Positions 41,482 to 50,542 of a stretch of DNA of 64,000 nucleotides are shown here, in pieces (within the stretch, counting starts at the first letter, position 1; each line of letters opens with the position of its first letter). Position numbers and translations under genes: made by a program. The stretch comes from Streptomyces shenzhenensis (lineage in GTDB: Bacteria > Actinomycetota > Actinomycetes > Streptomycetales > Streptomycetaceae). The DNA lies in contig NZ_JAJONF010000015.1 in NCBI RefSeq assembly GCF_021462265.1, forward strand, positions 1 to 64,000, in the 5' to 3' direction. The notes beneath the pieces are model-generated. The model did no database searches and was not told the DNA's origin. It saw nothing but the letters and a program-made list of their open reading frames with translations.

Positions 41482-41520
41482 ACGCTAGCCCACTATCCAA
41501 ATTTGGACAACAGGTAGACT
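41482..41520. promoter_or_regulatory. Divergent promoters and second MarR operator
   Basis: Second TCCAAATTTGGA (41496-41507), lying in the YceI promoter (-10 TAGCGT minus strand, 41482-41487; -35 TTGTCC, 41505-41510; spacer 17 bp). TAGACT (41515-41520) is a -10 for the MarR gene, only 7 bp before its ATG, so that transcript is probably leaderless. Confidence 0.65.
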
Positions 41521-41527
41521 CGATGCC

Positions 41528-42025
41528 ATGGCCGCCGCCCAGGAAGACCCCGCCGAGCTGCCCGAATGCCCCTCCCTGAAGGGCGGCGGGCTGCTCCCGC
41601 CCGAGCTGCGCGCCTGGATGCTGCTGCTGGCCGCGACCGGTGCGGTGGAGCAGCGGCTGCGGTCGGTCGTGAAGGAGACGCTGGCCGTCTCGCACGACGA
41701 GTTCCTGATCCTGTGCCTGCTGGCCGAACAGCCGCGCGAAGGCGTGCGCATGACCCGGATCGCCGAGCTGCTGGGCCGCCCCAAGACCCGCCTCACCTAC
41801 CAGATCGCCTGCCTCCAGCACGCCGGCCTGGTCACCCGCAGGGCCGCCTGCGGCGACAAGCGGGGCATCGAGGTCGCCCTCACCGACAAGGCCCGCCGAC
41901 AGCTCCAGGACGCCTCCGCCGCCCTTGCCGGGACCGTCGCGCAGGCGGTCGGCCACGTCATCGGACCGGAGCAGCGCGAGGCGCTGTGCGCGCTCGTCCC
42001 CAGGCTCGCCGACGACACGCCCTGA
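41528..42025 (+). CDS. MarR family regulator
   Basis: 165 residues with a winged helix-turn-helix: LAVSHDEFLILCLLAEQ, MTRIAELLGRPKTRLTYQI (recognition helix region) and the wing LVTRRAACGDKRGIEVALTDKA. This matches the single-wing MarR fold that dimerises through its terminal helices. ATG 41528 lies 7 bp after a -10 and lacks a Shine-Dalgarno, which fits leaderless translation. It should repress itself and the divergent YceI gene by binding the two TCCAAATTTGGA sites. Inducer unknown; a redox or phenolic signal is common in the family. Confidence 0.9.
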   Translation: MAAAQEDPAELPECPSLKGGGLLPPELRAWMLLLAATGAVEQRLRSVVKETLAVSHDEFLILCLLAEQPREGVRMTRIAELLGRPKTRLTYQIACLQHAGLVTRRAACGDKRGIEVALTDKARRQLQDASAALAGTVAQAVGHVIGPEQREALCALVPRLADDTP

Positions 42026-42062
42026 CCGTACGAATCCGGCCACTCCATCCCCGGGAGGCGCA

Positions 42063-42138
42063 GGTCACAGCCACGGAGAGGGCAAGGTCACAGCCCTGCC
42101 AACGGCACGGTTCCAGCGGTCTGCCCTAGCATCCGAGC
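42063..42138 (+). promoter_or_regulatory. mutA upstream region: GGTCACAGCC repeats and leaderless promoter
   Basis: GGTCACAGCC at 42063 and 42086 (23 bp apart), then -10 TAGCAT (42128-42133) five bases before the ATG at 42139. With this spacing transcription would begin at or next to the ATG. No cobalamin riboswitch is seen. Confidence 0.5.
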
Positions 42139-43944
42139 ATGACGGTCCTGCCTGACGACGGGCTCTCACTGGCCGCCGAGTTCCCTGACGCGACGCACGA
42201 GCAGTGGCAACGCCTGGTCGAAGGTGTGCTGCGCAAGTCGGGCAAGGAAGTCTCGGGCGAGGCCGCCGAGGACGCTCTGTCCACGACGCTGGAGGACGGG
42301 CTGCGCACCCGTCCCCTGTACACCGCGCGCGACACCGCGCCCGACCCCGGCCTGCCCGGCTTCGCGCCGTATGTGCGCGGCGGCCGTCCGGAGGGCGGCG
42401 TCACCGGCGGCTGGGACGTACGGCAGCGGCACGCGGCGGCCCCCGACGGCGCGGTCCTGACCGACCTGGAGAACGGCGTCACCTCGCTCTGGCTGCTCGT
42501 GGGCCGGGGCGGCATCCCGGTGCCCGGCCTCGCCCGCGCCCTCGACGGCGTCTACCTCGACCTGGCCCCGGTGGTCCTGGACGCGGGCCGGGACACCGAG
42601 GCGGCGGCGGCCGAACTGTTCCGGCTGTACGACGAGAAGGGCGTCGACCCCAAGGCCGTACGCGGCAACCTGGGCGCCGACCCGCTCGGGTACGAGGCCC
42701 GCACGGGCGAGTCCCTGGACTTCGCCGCCTTCGCCGCGCTCACCCGGCGCGTGGCCGAGGAGTTCCCGGGGCTGCGCGCACTGACCGTGGACGCGCTGCC
42801 GTACCACGAGGCCGGCGGCTCGGCCGCACAGGAGCTGGGTGCCTCGCTGGCCACCGCGGTGACCTACCTGCGCGAGCTCACCGAGGCCGGTCTCGGTGTC
42901 GAACAGGCCCTCGGGCAGCTGGAGTTCAGGTACGCGGCGACTGCCGACCAGTTCCTGACCATCGCCAAGCTGCGCGCCGCCCGACGGCTGTGGGCGCGGG
43001 TCGCCGAGGTCAGCGGGGCGGCCGGCGCGGGCGCCCAGGTGCAGCACGCCGTCACCTCGCCGGTGATGATGAGCCGCCGCGACCCGTGGGTGAACATGCT
43101 CCGCACGACGGTCGCGACGCTGGCCGCCGGGGTGGCCGGCGCGGACTCCGTCACCGTGCTGCCGTTCGACCACGCGATCGGTCTGCCGGACGCGTTCGCC
43201 CGCCGGATCGCCCGGAACACCTCGACGATCCTGGTCGAGGAGTCGCACCTGGCCCGGGTGATCGACCCGGCCGGCGGTTCCTGGTACGTGGAGCAACTGA
43301 CCGACGAACTCGCCCACGCCGGCTGGGAGTTCTTCCGGACCATCGAACGGGACGGCGGGCAGGCGGCCGTGCTCCGCTCCGGCCGGCTGCGCACCGACCT
43401 CGCGACCACCTGGGCCGCGCGCTCCAAGAAGCTCGCCAAGCGCCACGAACCCATCACCGGGGTCAGCGAGTTCCCGCTGCTCGCCGAGAAGCCGGTGGAG
43501 CGCGAGCCCGCGCCCGAGCCGCCGTCGGGGGGCCTGCCCCGGGTGCGCCGGGACGAGGCGTACGAGGAGCTGCGCGCCCGCTCGGACGCCCACCTCGCGG
43601 CGACGGGCAGCCGCCCCCGGATCTACCTGGCGAGGCTCGGCCCGGCCGCCGCCCACACCGCCCGCGCCGCCTTCGCGGCCAACCTCTTCCAGGCCGGCGG
43701 CATCGAACCCGTCACCGAGGGCGGTTTCGAGGAGAGCGGCGCCACCGAGGCGGTGCTCTGCTCCAGCGACGCGCTCTACGCCGAACAGGCCGAGCAGGCC
43801 GCCGAGTCGCTGAAGGCGGCCGGTGCCCGGCACGTGGCCCTCGCGGGCCGGGGCGGGTTCACCGGCGTCGACTCCTACGTCTTCGCAGGCTGCGACGCCG
43901 TGGCCGTGCTGTCCGAGACCCTCGACCGCATGGGAGTGTCCTGA
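42139..43944 (+). CDS. mutA: Methylmalonyl-CoA mutase small (beta) subunit
   Basis: 601 residues, non-catalytic subunit of the heterodimeric, B12-dependent methylmalonyl-CoA mutase (methylmalonyl-CoA and succinyl-CoA interconversion, in propionate and odd-chain metabolism and polyketide precursor supply). It has the TIM-barrel part (TARDTAPDPGLPGFAPYVRGG, QVQHAVTSPVMMSRRDPWVNMLRTT in outline) and a degenerate C-terminal Rossmann domain without the DxHxxG cobalamin motif, as expected for MutA. Its stop overlaps the mutB start (TGATG). The upstream region lacks a Shine-Dalgarno, so the mRNA is probably leaderless. Confidence 0.93.
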   Translation: MTVLPDDGLSLAAEFPDATHEQWQRLVEGVLRKSGKEVSGEAAEDALSTTLEDGLRTRPLYTARDTAPDPGLPGFAPYVRGGRPEGGVTGGWDVRQRHAAAPDGAVLTDLENGVTSLWLLVGRGGIPVPGLARALDGVYLDLAPVVLDAGRDTEAAAAELFRLYDEKGVDPKAVRGNLGADPLGYEARTGESLDFAAFAALTRRVAEEFPGLRALTVDALPYHEAGGSAAQELGASLATAVTYLRELTEAGLGVEQALGQLEFRYAATADQFLTIAKLRAARRLWARVAEVSGAAGAGAQVQHAVTSPVMMSRRDPWVNMLRTTVATLAAGVAGADSVTVLPFDHAIGLPDAFARRIARNTSTILVEESHLARVIDPAGGSWYVEQLTDELAHAGWEFFRTIERDGGQAAVLRSGRLRTDLATTWAARSKKLAKRHEPITGVSEFPLLAEKPVEREPAPEPPSGGLPRVRRDEAYEELRARSDAHLAATGSRPRIYLARLGPAAAHTARAAFAANLFQAGGIEPVTEGGFEESGATEAVLCSSDALYAEQAEQAAESLKAAGARHVALAGRGGFTGVDSYVFAGCDAVAVLSETLDRMGVS

Positions 43945-46103
43945 TGGGAATCCCCGACTTCTCCGGCATCGAGCTGGGGACCCCGCACGCCGAGGGCAGC
44001 GCCGATCAGTGGCGGACGGCCGGCGGTGACCTGCCGCTGTGGGAGACCCCGGAGGGCATCGGGGTCAAGCCGCTCTACACCGGCCGGGACCTGGAGGGCC
44101 TCGACTTCCTCGGGACCTACCCGGGCATCGCGCCGTACCTGCGCGGCCCGTACCCGACGATGTACGTCAACCAGCCCTGGACCATCCGCCAGTACGCGGG
44201 CTTCTCCACCGCCGAGGAGTCCAACGCGTTCTACCGGCGCAACCTGGCGGCCGGCCAGAAGGGCCTGTCGGTCGCCTTCGACCTGCCCACGCACCGGGGT
44301 TACGACAGCGACCACCCGCGGGTGACCGGTGACGTCGGCATGGCGGGCGTGGCCATCGACTCGATCCTCGACATGCGGCAGCTGTTCGACGGCATCCCGC
44401 TGGACCGGATGACGGTGTCGATGACGATGAACGGCGCGGTGCTCCCCGTCCTCGCGCTCTACATCGTGGCGGCGGAGGAACAGGGCGTACCGCCGGAGAA
44501 GCTGGCCGGGACCATCCAGAACGACATCCTCAAGGAGTTCATGGTCCGCAACACCTACATCTATCCGCCGAAGCCGTCGATGCGGATCATCTCCGACATC
44601 TTCGCGTACACCTCGCAGCGGATGCCCCGCTACAACTCGATCTCCATCTCGGGCTACCACATCCAGGAGGCGGGCGCCACCGCCGACCTGGAGCTGGCGT
44701 ACACGCTCGCGGACGGCGTCGAGTACCTCCGGGCGGGCCGGGAGGCGGGCCTGGACGTGGACGCGTTCGCGCCCCGGCTCTCCTTCTTCTGGGCGATCGG
44801 CATGAACTTCTTCATGGAGATCGCCAAGTTGCGGGCGGCCAGGCTGCTGTGGGCCAAGCTGGTCTCCCAGTTCGAGCCGAAGAACACCAAGTCCCTCTCC
44901 CTGCGCACCCATTCGCAGACCTCGGGCTGGTCGCTGACCGCGCAGGACGTCTTCAACAACGTCACCCGCACCTGCGTCGAGGCGATGGCGGCGACCCAGG
45001 GCCACACCCAGTCGCTGCACACCAACGCCCTCGACGAGGCCCTCGCCCTGCCCACCGACTTCTCGGCGCGCATCGCCCGCAACACCCAGCTGCTCATCCA
45101 GCAGGAGTCGGGCACCACCAGGGTCATCGACCCGTGGGGCGGCAGCGCCTACGTGGAGCGCCTGACGTACGACCTCGCCCGCAAGGCCTGGGCGCACATC
45201 CAGGAGGTCGAGCAGGCGGGCGGCATGGCACAGGCCATCGACGCCGGCATCCCGAAGCTGCGCGTGGAGGAGGCGGCGGCCCGCACCCAGGCCCGGATCG
45301 ACTCCGGACGGCAGCCGGTGATCGGCGTCAACAAGTACCGAGTGGAGGCCGACGAGGCGATCGAGGTCCTCAAGGTCGACAACTCCTCGGTGCGTGCCCA
45401 GCAGATCGAGAAGCTGCGGCGGCTGCGGGCCGAGCGCGACGAGACGGCGTGCCGGGACGCGCTCGACGCGCTGACCCGGGCTGCGGACGGCGACGGCAAC
45501 CTGCTGGAGCTGGCGGTGCACGCGGCCCGCGCCAAGGCGACCGTCGGCGAGATCTCCGACGCCCTGGAGAAGGTGTACGGCCGGCACGCCGGCCAGATCC
45601 GTACGATCTCCGGTGTGTACCGCAACGAAGCAGGCGAGTCCCCGAACGTGGACCGCACCCGGGCCCTGGTCGACGCCTTCGACGAGGCCGAGGGGCGCCG
45701 CCCGCGCATCCTGGTCGCCAAGATGGGCCAGGACGGCCACGACCGCGGCCAGAAGGTGATCGCCACCGCCTTCGCCGACCTCGGCTTCGACGTCGACGTC
45801 GGCCCGCTGTTCCAGACCCCCGAGGAGGTCGCCCGCCAGGCGGTGGAGGCGGACGTCCACGTGGTCGGCGTGTCCTCGCTGGCAGCCGGCCACCTCACCC
45901 TCGTACCGGCGCTGCGCGAGCAGCTCGCCGAGGAGGGCCGGGCGGACATCATGATCGTGGTCGGCGGGGTCATCCCGCCGCAGGACGTGCCGACCCTCCT
46001 GGAGATGGGCGCCACGGCCGTGTTCCCGCCCGGGACGGTGATCCCCGACGCGGCCTACGACCTGGTGAAGCGGCTGTCGGCGGAACTCGGGCACGACCTG
46101 TGA
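43944..46103 (+). CDS. mutB: Methylmalonyl-CoA mutase large (alpha) subunit
   Basis: 719 residues, catalytic subunit. The TIM barrel binds substrate CoA (TMYVNQPWTIRQYAGFSTAEE in outline; RTHSQTSGWSLTAQD) and the C-terminal domain binds adenosylcobalamin through GQDGHDRGQKV, the DxHxxG motif with the cobalt-ligating His, followed by VGVSSLAAGH and VVGGVIP. The ATG at 43944 overlaps the mutA stop; the mutB stop overlaps the meaB GTG. Length and motifs are fully standard. Confidence 0.96.
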   Translation: MGIPDFSGIELGTPHAEGSADQWRTAGGDLPLWETPEGIGVKPLYTGRDLEGLDFLGTYPGIAPYLRGPYPTMYVNQPWTIRQYAGFSTAEESNAFYRRNLAAGQKGLSVAFDLPTHRGYDSDHPRVTGDVGMAGVAIDSILDMRQLFDGIPLDRMTVSMTMNGAVLPVLALYIVAAEEQGVPPEKLAGTIQNDILKEFMVRNTYIYPPKPSMRIISDIFAYTSQRMPRYNSISISGYHIQEAGATADLELAYTLADGVEYLRAGREAGLDVDAFAPRLSFFWAIGMNFFMEIAKLRAARLLWAKLVSQFEPKNTKSLSLRTHSQTSGWSLTAQDVFNNVTRTCVEAMAATQGHTQSLHTNALDEALALPTDFSARIARNTQLLIQQESGTTRVIDPWGGSAYVERLTYDLARKAWAHIQEVEQAGGMAQAIDAGIPKLRVEEAAARTQARIDSGRQPVIGVNKYRVEADEAIEVLKVDNSSVRAQQIEKLRRLRAERDETACRDALDALTRAADGDGNLLELAVHAARAKATVGEISDALEKVYGRHAGQIRTISGVYRNEAGESPNVDRTRALVDAFDEAEGRRPRILVAKMGQDGHDRGQKVIATAFADLGFDVDVGPLFQTPEEVARQAVEADVHVVGVSSLAAGHLTLVPALREQLAEEGRADIMIVVGGVIPPQDVPTLLEMGATAVFPPGTVIPDAAYDLVKRLSAELGHDL

Positions 46104-47098
46104 TCGATGTCGACGCCTATGTGAAGGGTGTGCTCGACGGGAGGCGCGCGGTCATCGCCCGCGCCATCACCCTCGTCGAGTCCACCCGGCCACAACACCG
46201 GGCGCTGGCACAGGAGTTGCTCACCGAGCTGCTCCCGCACAGCGGCCGGGCGCGGCGGATCGGCGTCAGCGGGGTGCCGGGCGTGGGCAAGTCGACGTTC
46301 ATCGACGCGTTCGGCACCCTGCTGACGGGGCTGGGGCACCGGGTGGCGGTCCTGGCCGTGGACCCGTCGTCCACCCGCACCGGCGGCTCCATCCTCGGCG
46401 ACAAGACGCGCATGGAGCGGCTGGCGGTCGACCCGGACGCCTTCGTCCGCCCCTCCCCCAGCGCGGGCACCCTCGGCGGGGTCGCCAAGGCGACCCGCGA
46501 GTCGATGGTGGTCATGGAGGCGGCCGGATACGACGTGGTCCTGGTCGAGACGGTCGGCGTCGGCCAGTCCGAGACCGCGGTCGCCGACATGGTCGACTCC
46601 TTCCTGCTGCTCAGCCTGGCCCGCACCGGCGACCAGCTCCAGGGCATCAAGAAGGGCGTCCTGGAACTCGCCGATGTGATCGCCGTCAACAAGGCGGACG
46701 GCCCGCACGAACGCGACGCCCGGTCCGCGGCACGGGAATTGGCGGGCGCCCTGCGCCTGATGCACGGCAAGGACGCGTTCTGGACTCCCCCGGTGCTCAG
46801 TTGCAGCGCGCGGGAGTCGACCGGTCTGGAGCTGGTCTGGGAACGGCTTGAGCAGCACCGGGCGGTGCTGGACTCCGCCGGGCGGCTCGCCGGCAAACGC
46901 CGGGAGCAGCAGGTGGGATGGACCTGGTCGATGGTCCGGGACGAACTGCTCGGCCGGCTGGCCGCCCACCCGGCGGTGCGCGCGGCCGCCCCCGGCCTCG
47001 AACAGCAGGTCAGGGAGGGCACGTTGACGGCGACGCTGGCCGCCGAGCGCATCCTGAAGGCGTTCGGCGAGCCGGCCGGGGACCCTCGGGCCGGCTGA
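46100..47098 (+). CDS. meaB: Methylmalonyl-CoA mutase-associated GTPase MeaB
   Basis: 332-residue G3E-family GTPase chaperone that loads adenosylcobalamin into the mutase and protects it. GVPGVGKSTFIDA (Walker A, about 56-68), DPSSTRTGGSILGDKTRM (Switch I region), VETVGVGQSE (Walker B, Switch II), NKAD (base specificity) are all present. GTG 46100 overlaps the mutB stop by 4 bp. Third and last gene of the mutAB-meaB operon; converges with a hypothetical gene. Confidence 0.95.
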   Translation: MIDVDAYVKGVLDGRRAVIARAITLVESTRPQHRALAQELLTELLPHSGRARRIGVSGVPGVGKSTFIDAFGTLLTGLGHRVAVLAVDPSSTRTGGSILGDKTRMERLAVDPDAFVRPSPSAGTLGGVAKATRESMVVMEAAGYDVVLVETVGVGQSETAVADMVDSFLLLSLARTGDQLQGIKKGVLELADVIAVNKADGPHERDARSAARELAGALRLMHGKDAFWTPPVLSCSARESTGLELVWERLEQHRAVLDSAGRLAGKRREQQVGWTWSMVRDELLGRLAAHPAVRAAAPGLEQQVREGTLTATLAAERILKAFGEPAGDPRAG

Positions 47099-47177
47099 CC
47101 CTGGAGCGCCCCGCGGGGCCGGGCGACCAGGAGCGGACCGTGCCCTGGTACGGCGGTCCACCGGCGGGAGGCTCGCC

Positions 47178-47939
47178 TCACGAGCCGCCCCTCGCCCACG
47201 GCCCCTCCGGCACCGCCGTCGGTACCCTCTCCCCCGTCACGTCCACCACGATCGTCCGGTCGTCGTCCAGGTCCTCCCTGACCCGGCGCAGCCGCCCCGC
47301 CCCGTCGATCCAGTACCGCAGCGGCGCGTCACCGGCGGACGAGACGACGTCGTAGCGCCGGCCGTCGATCCGGTCCGTCCCCAGATGGCGCCGTCCCGAC
47401 CGGGCGATCCGCCGCGCGTCGTCCGGGCGGTCGGCGGCCAGGGACAGCGTCAGCCGCAGCGCCGTGTCCAGCGAAGCGGGCCCGTACCGGCGGCGGATCC
47501 ACGCCGTCGGCCTCAGCCGCGCGGCATCCCGTACCGCCTCCGCCGTGGACGCCGGTCTCGCCAGCGGGCCCGCGGTGCCGTCGGCCCTGGGGCGGGCCAC
47601 CGCCAGCCCGGCACCGTCCCAGGCCAGCAGCCCCCGCTCCGCCGCGTCCCCCGTGTCGAACCAGCCCACCCCCCGGCGCCGGCGCTCGTCGACCACCGCG
47701 CGGACCACGGCCGTACCGCCGGGCAGCGGCGCCCGTACCGTCACCTCGGCCGGGCTGTCCTGGTACGCGCGGAGCGGGGTGAGGGCCAGGCGCCGGGCCT
47801 CGTCGGCCGAGAGCGGACGGGGGCCGCCGCCGGCCAGAAGGAAGGGCAGTGCCACGCACACCGCGGTGACGGCGGCGAGGGCCGCCCAGGTCCAGGGGGA
47901 TCGCAGCCGTGCTCGTACGCGCGCCGGAGTCGTCCGCAT
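47178..47939 (-). CDS. Hypothetical membrane-anchored protein
   Basis: 253 residues with a single N-terminal transmembrane segment (WTWAALAAVTAVCVALPFLLA) and a soluble, Arg/Asp-rich exterior part. Mid-region ARLRPTAWIRRRYGPASLDTALRL and the end RIDGRRYDVVSSAGDAPLRYWIDGAGRLRRV resemble outer-surface lipoprotein-carrier-like beta domains, but I do not recognise the family. Between meaB (convergent) and a leftward hydrolase operon, 85 bp downstream of it. Function unknown. Confidence 0.65.
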   Translation of the reverse strand: MRTTPARVRARLRSPWTWAALAAVTAVCVALPFLLAGGGPRPLSADEARRLALTPLRAYQDSPAEVTVRAPLPGGTAVVRAVVDERRRRGVGWFDTGDAAERGLLAWDGAGLAVARPRADGTAGPLARPASTAEAVRDAARLRPTAWIRRRYGPASLDTALRLTLSLAADRPDDARRIARSGRRHLGTDRIDGRRYDVVSSAGDAPLRYWIDGAGRLRRVREDLDDDRTIVVDVTGERVPTAVPEGPWARGGS

Positions 47940-48023
47940 GGCACGTACCTACACGCGGACGGGCCGCGCCCGGTCGACACCGGTGCGCGGCCCGCTCGGC
48001 ATCACCCTTGCGGGGTGCGCCGG

Positions 48024-48749
48024 TTACTCCGTACCGAGGCTCCGGACGGCCTCGCGGATCAGGTCCACGACCTTCTTCGGGTGCGCGAGCATGACGAGGT
48101 GGGACGAGTCGACCTCGACCGTGGTCATGCCGGCGCGCTCGTAGCCGTACCGCTCGACGTCGGGATTGATGGTGTGGTCCGAGGACGACACCAGGCCCCA
48201 GGACGGCTTGGTCTTCCAGGCCGCGACCGGGGCCGCCTCGGCGAAGGCCGCGCCGGCCAGCGGCCGCTGGGAGACGGCGAGCACCCGGGCGAGGCCGGGG
48301 TCCACGTCGGCGGCGAAGATCGCGGGGAACCTGTCGATCTCGACGGTCACGTCGATGCCGGGCTCGTCCGAGCCCTCGACCGGGAACGGGGTGTACACCA
48401 GGGCCGAGGCCAGTTCGGAGTCGGGGAACCGGCCCTGCAGCTCGCCCAGGCTCTCGCCCTCCTCCAGGGCGTAGCCGGCCAGGTAGACCAGGGCCCGCAC
48501 GTTGTCCTCGGCGCCCGCGACGGTGATGACGGCACCGCCGTAGGAGTGCCCCACCAGGACGACCGGGCCGGGGACGGCGCGGACGACCGAGGCGATGTAG
48601 GCGGCGTCGCCGGTGAGGCTGCGGTTGGGCACGGCCGGGACGAGCACCTTCAGGCCGTCGGCCAGCAGCTCCGGGACGACCCGGGCGAAGCTGGACGCGT
48701 CGGCGAAGGCCCCGTGCACGAGGACGACGGTGGGTGTGGAGTCGGTCAT
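48024..48749 (-). CDS. Cytoplasmic alpha/beta hydrolase
   Basis: 241 residues. VVLVHGAFADASSFARVV, nucleophile GHSYGG, His in VDSSHLVMLAHP. It is a signal-less paralogue of the secreted hydrolase at 29886 (both share HGAFADASS and PVVLVGHSYGG). These are often annotated as salicylate esterase/AB_hydrolase_6. The ATG overlaps the preceding gene's stop (ATGA), and it is the last gene of a leftward three-gene operon with a small hydrophilic protein and an HSL-type esterase. Confidence 0.85.
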   Translation of the reverse strand: MTDSTPTVVLVHGAFADASSFARVVPELLADGLKVLVPAVPNRSLTGDAAYIASVVRAVPGPVVLVGHSYGGAVITVAGAEDNVRALVYLAGYALEEGESLGELQGRFPDSELASALVYTPFPVEGSDEPGIDVTVEIDRFPAIFAADVDPGLARVLAVSQRPLAGAAFAEAAPVAAWKTKPSWGLVSSSDHTINPDVERYGYERAGMTTVEVDSSHLVMLAHPKKVVDLIREAVRSLGTE

Positions 48750-49099
48750 GGCAGTTCCTTGTCGGTTGTCCGGGAGGGCAGGGCTGTCGGCGTCGGCCGG
48801 CGCGGGTCGACGCCGAGGTCGGTGTCGACGTCGTAGGCGGCTTCCGCATGGTTCGGGGCGGGGTGCGCGATGTCGGCGCCCAGGTCGAAGGCCGCCGTCC
48901 CGACGGTCTCCGCCAGCTCGGCCTCCTCGCGCTCGGCCCGGCTCTGGCGGTGGTGCTCGGCGAGCTGTTCCTTCAGGTGCCTCAGCAGCGGGTGGCCGTC
49001 GTGGGCGGACGGCTCCGCGGGTTCCGGCGGTCCGTACGACGACCGCGACGGTTCGGAGGACGGTTCGGAGGACGGTTCGGACGGCTTGTTGGTGGTCAC
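48746..49099 (-). CDS. Small hydrophilic hypothetical protein
   Basis: 117 residues, highly charged; a Ser/Glu/Pro-rich start (EPSSEPSSEPSRSS), then HLKEQLAEHHRQSRAEREEAELAET, likely helical. GTG 49099 follows GGGAGCC. Lies 13 bp after the esterase stop and overlaps the hydrolase start, so it is very likely translated as part of the operon. I do not recognise the family. Confidence 0.6.
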   Translation of the reverse strand: MTTNKPSEPSSEPSSEPSRSSYGPPEPAEPSAHDGHPLLRHLKEQLAEHHRQSRAEREEAELAETVGTAAFDLGADIAHPAPNHAEAAYDVDTDLGVDPRRPTPTALPSRTTDKELP

Positions 49100-49112
49100 G
49101 TCGGCTCCCGGG

Positions 49113-50084
49113 TCAGCAGGTGTGGAGGGCCGCGTGCAGCGTGTGCACGGCCAGTGAGATCGCGGCCTGAGCGGCGCGGGTCCCGCGCAGGGCGTCGAGC
49201 ATCACGAAGTCGTGGATGATGCCCTGGAAGCGGACCGCGGTGACGGGCACGCCGGCCTCGCGGAGCTTGTTGGCGTACGCCTCGCCCTCGTCGCGCAGGA
49301 CATCGGCCTCGCCGGTGATGACCAGGGCCGGGGGCAGGTCCGTGAGCTGCTCGGTGGTGGCGCGCAGCGGGGACGCGGTGATCTGGGCACGCTCGGCCTC
49401 GTCGGTCGTGTACTGGTCCCAGAACCACTGCATGCCGTCGCGGCGCAGGAAGTAGCCCTCGGCGAACTGGTGGTAGGAGCCGGTGTCGAAGCTCGCGTCG
49501 GTCACCGGGTAGAACAGGACCTGCCGGCGCAGCGGGAGGCCGCCGCGCTCCTTGGCCATCAGGGTGAGGGCGGCGGTCATGTTGCCGCCGACCGAGTCAC
49601 CGGCCACCGCGATCCGGGCGGGGTCCAGGTCCTTGGTGGCGCCCTGCTCCACGGCCCACTTCGCGACGGTCCAGTTCTGCTCGACGGCGACCGGATAGCG
49701 GGCCTCGGGCGAGAGGTCGTACTCCGGGAAGACGACGGCGGCGTTCGCGCCGACGGCGAGTTCGCGGACCAGGCGGTCGTGGGTGTGGGCGTTGCCGAAG
49801 ACCCACCCGGCGCCGTGGATGTAGACGATCACCGGCAGGGTGCCGGTGGCACCGGCGGGCCTGACGATCCGGGCCCGCACCGTGCCGGTGGGGCCGCCGG
49901 AGACCGTGATCCACTCCTCGTCCACGGCCGGCTTGGCGATCTCGCCGGACTGCACCTCGTCGACGGCCTTGCGGCCCTGAGCGGGAGCGAGGTCGAAGAG
50001 GTAGGGCGGGTCGGCGGTGGCCTCGACGAAGGCCTGGGCGGCGGGTTCGAGCACCGGCGTGACAGGCGAGAAGGCTTCGGACAT
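49113..50084 (-). CDS. HSL-family alpha/beta hydrolase (esterase/lipase)
   Basis: 323 residues, hormone-sensitive-lipase family. HGAGWVFG (the HGGG-type oxyanion loop with one Gly to Ala), GDSVGGN (nucleophile Ser), acidic residue in TGEADVLRDEGEAY and His in GIIHDFVML. ATG 50084 is preceded by GGGAGA. It is paralogous to the protein at 60410, which has a Cys nucleophile instead. First gene of the leftward operon with the genes at 48746 and 48024. Acts on short-chain esters, probably. Confidence 0.85.
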   Translation of the reverse strand: MSEAFSPVTPVLEPAAQAFVEATADPPYLFDLAPAQGRKAVDEVQSGEIAKPAVDEEWITVSGGPTGTVRARIVRPAGATGTLPVIVYIHGAGWVFGNAHTHDRLVRELAVGANAAVVFPEYDLSPEARYPVAVEQNWTVAKWAVEQGATKDLDPARIAVAGDSVGGNMTAALTLMAKERGGLPLRRQVLFYPVTDASFDTGSYHQFAEGYFLRRDGMQWFWDQYTTDEAERAQITASPLRATTEQLTDLPPALVITGEADVLRDEGEAYANKLREAGVPVTAVRFQGIIHDFVMLDALRGTRAAQAAISLAVHTLHAALHTC

Positions 50085-50542
50085 GCGAGTCTCCCGGGAT
50101 TGCCTACGGCGGCACCGGTCACTCCGGCGCCGCCGCTGTTCACCGTAGGAACCCCGGGCGCCGGGCAGTTGCCTCCGAGAGCACACCCGTCCACCGCGCA
50201 GTGCACGCGCGGACCGGGTGCGCTGTGGGGCGGGTGCGAGTGCGCGCACGGGACACACCGCGGCCTGGAACGGGCTAGCGTGACGGTGCCGCGGTCGTGG
50301 CTCACCTCCTTTTCGCCGGCCACCTCGTACGCCGGCACCGCGCTTCCGTCCCGGAAGGGGTCCTGCAAGCGTGTCCGCCATGCCGGTGGGCGGTCTGACA
50401 CCCCAGGCCTCCCACGACGCAGCCGAGTGCGGATCGCCCTCGCGGCGACCGCGGCCGGTCCCGCCGGCGGGTTCCGCACCCGCACGGTGCCTCACCCGGG
50501 CGGTGCCGCACCGCGCGTCCACCGCGGCGGAAGGGGCGCCCC
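50085..50542 (+). promoter_or_regulatory. Long intergenic region with a dps-like promoter layout
   Basis: 458 bp without a convincing gene. It holds ACCGGGTGCGCT (50213-50224), the palindrome GTGCGCGCAC (50240-50249) and CTAGCGT (50275-50281, a TAGCGT -10). The same ACCGGGTGCGCT and CTAGCGT pair, at almost the same spacing (62 versus 63 bp), precedes dps. If this is a promoter, the transcript has a leader of about 260 nt before the DUF1275 gene. Confidence 0.4.

Noticed and set aside
42026..42138. Cobalamin riboswitch before mutA
   Set aside because: The gap is only 113 bp and shows no B12-box-like segment, and the promoter ends next to the ATG.
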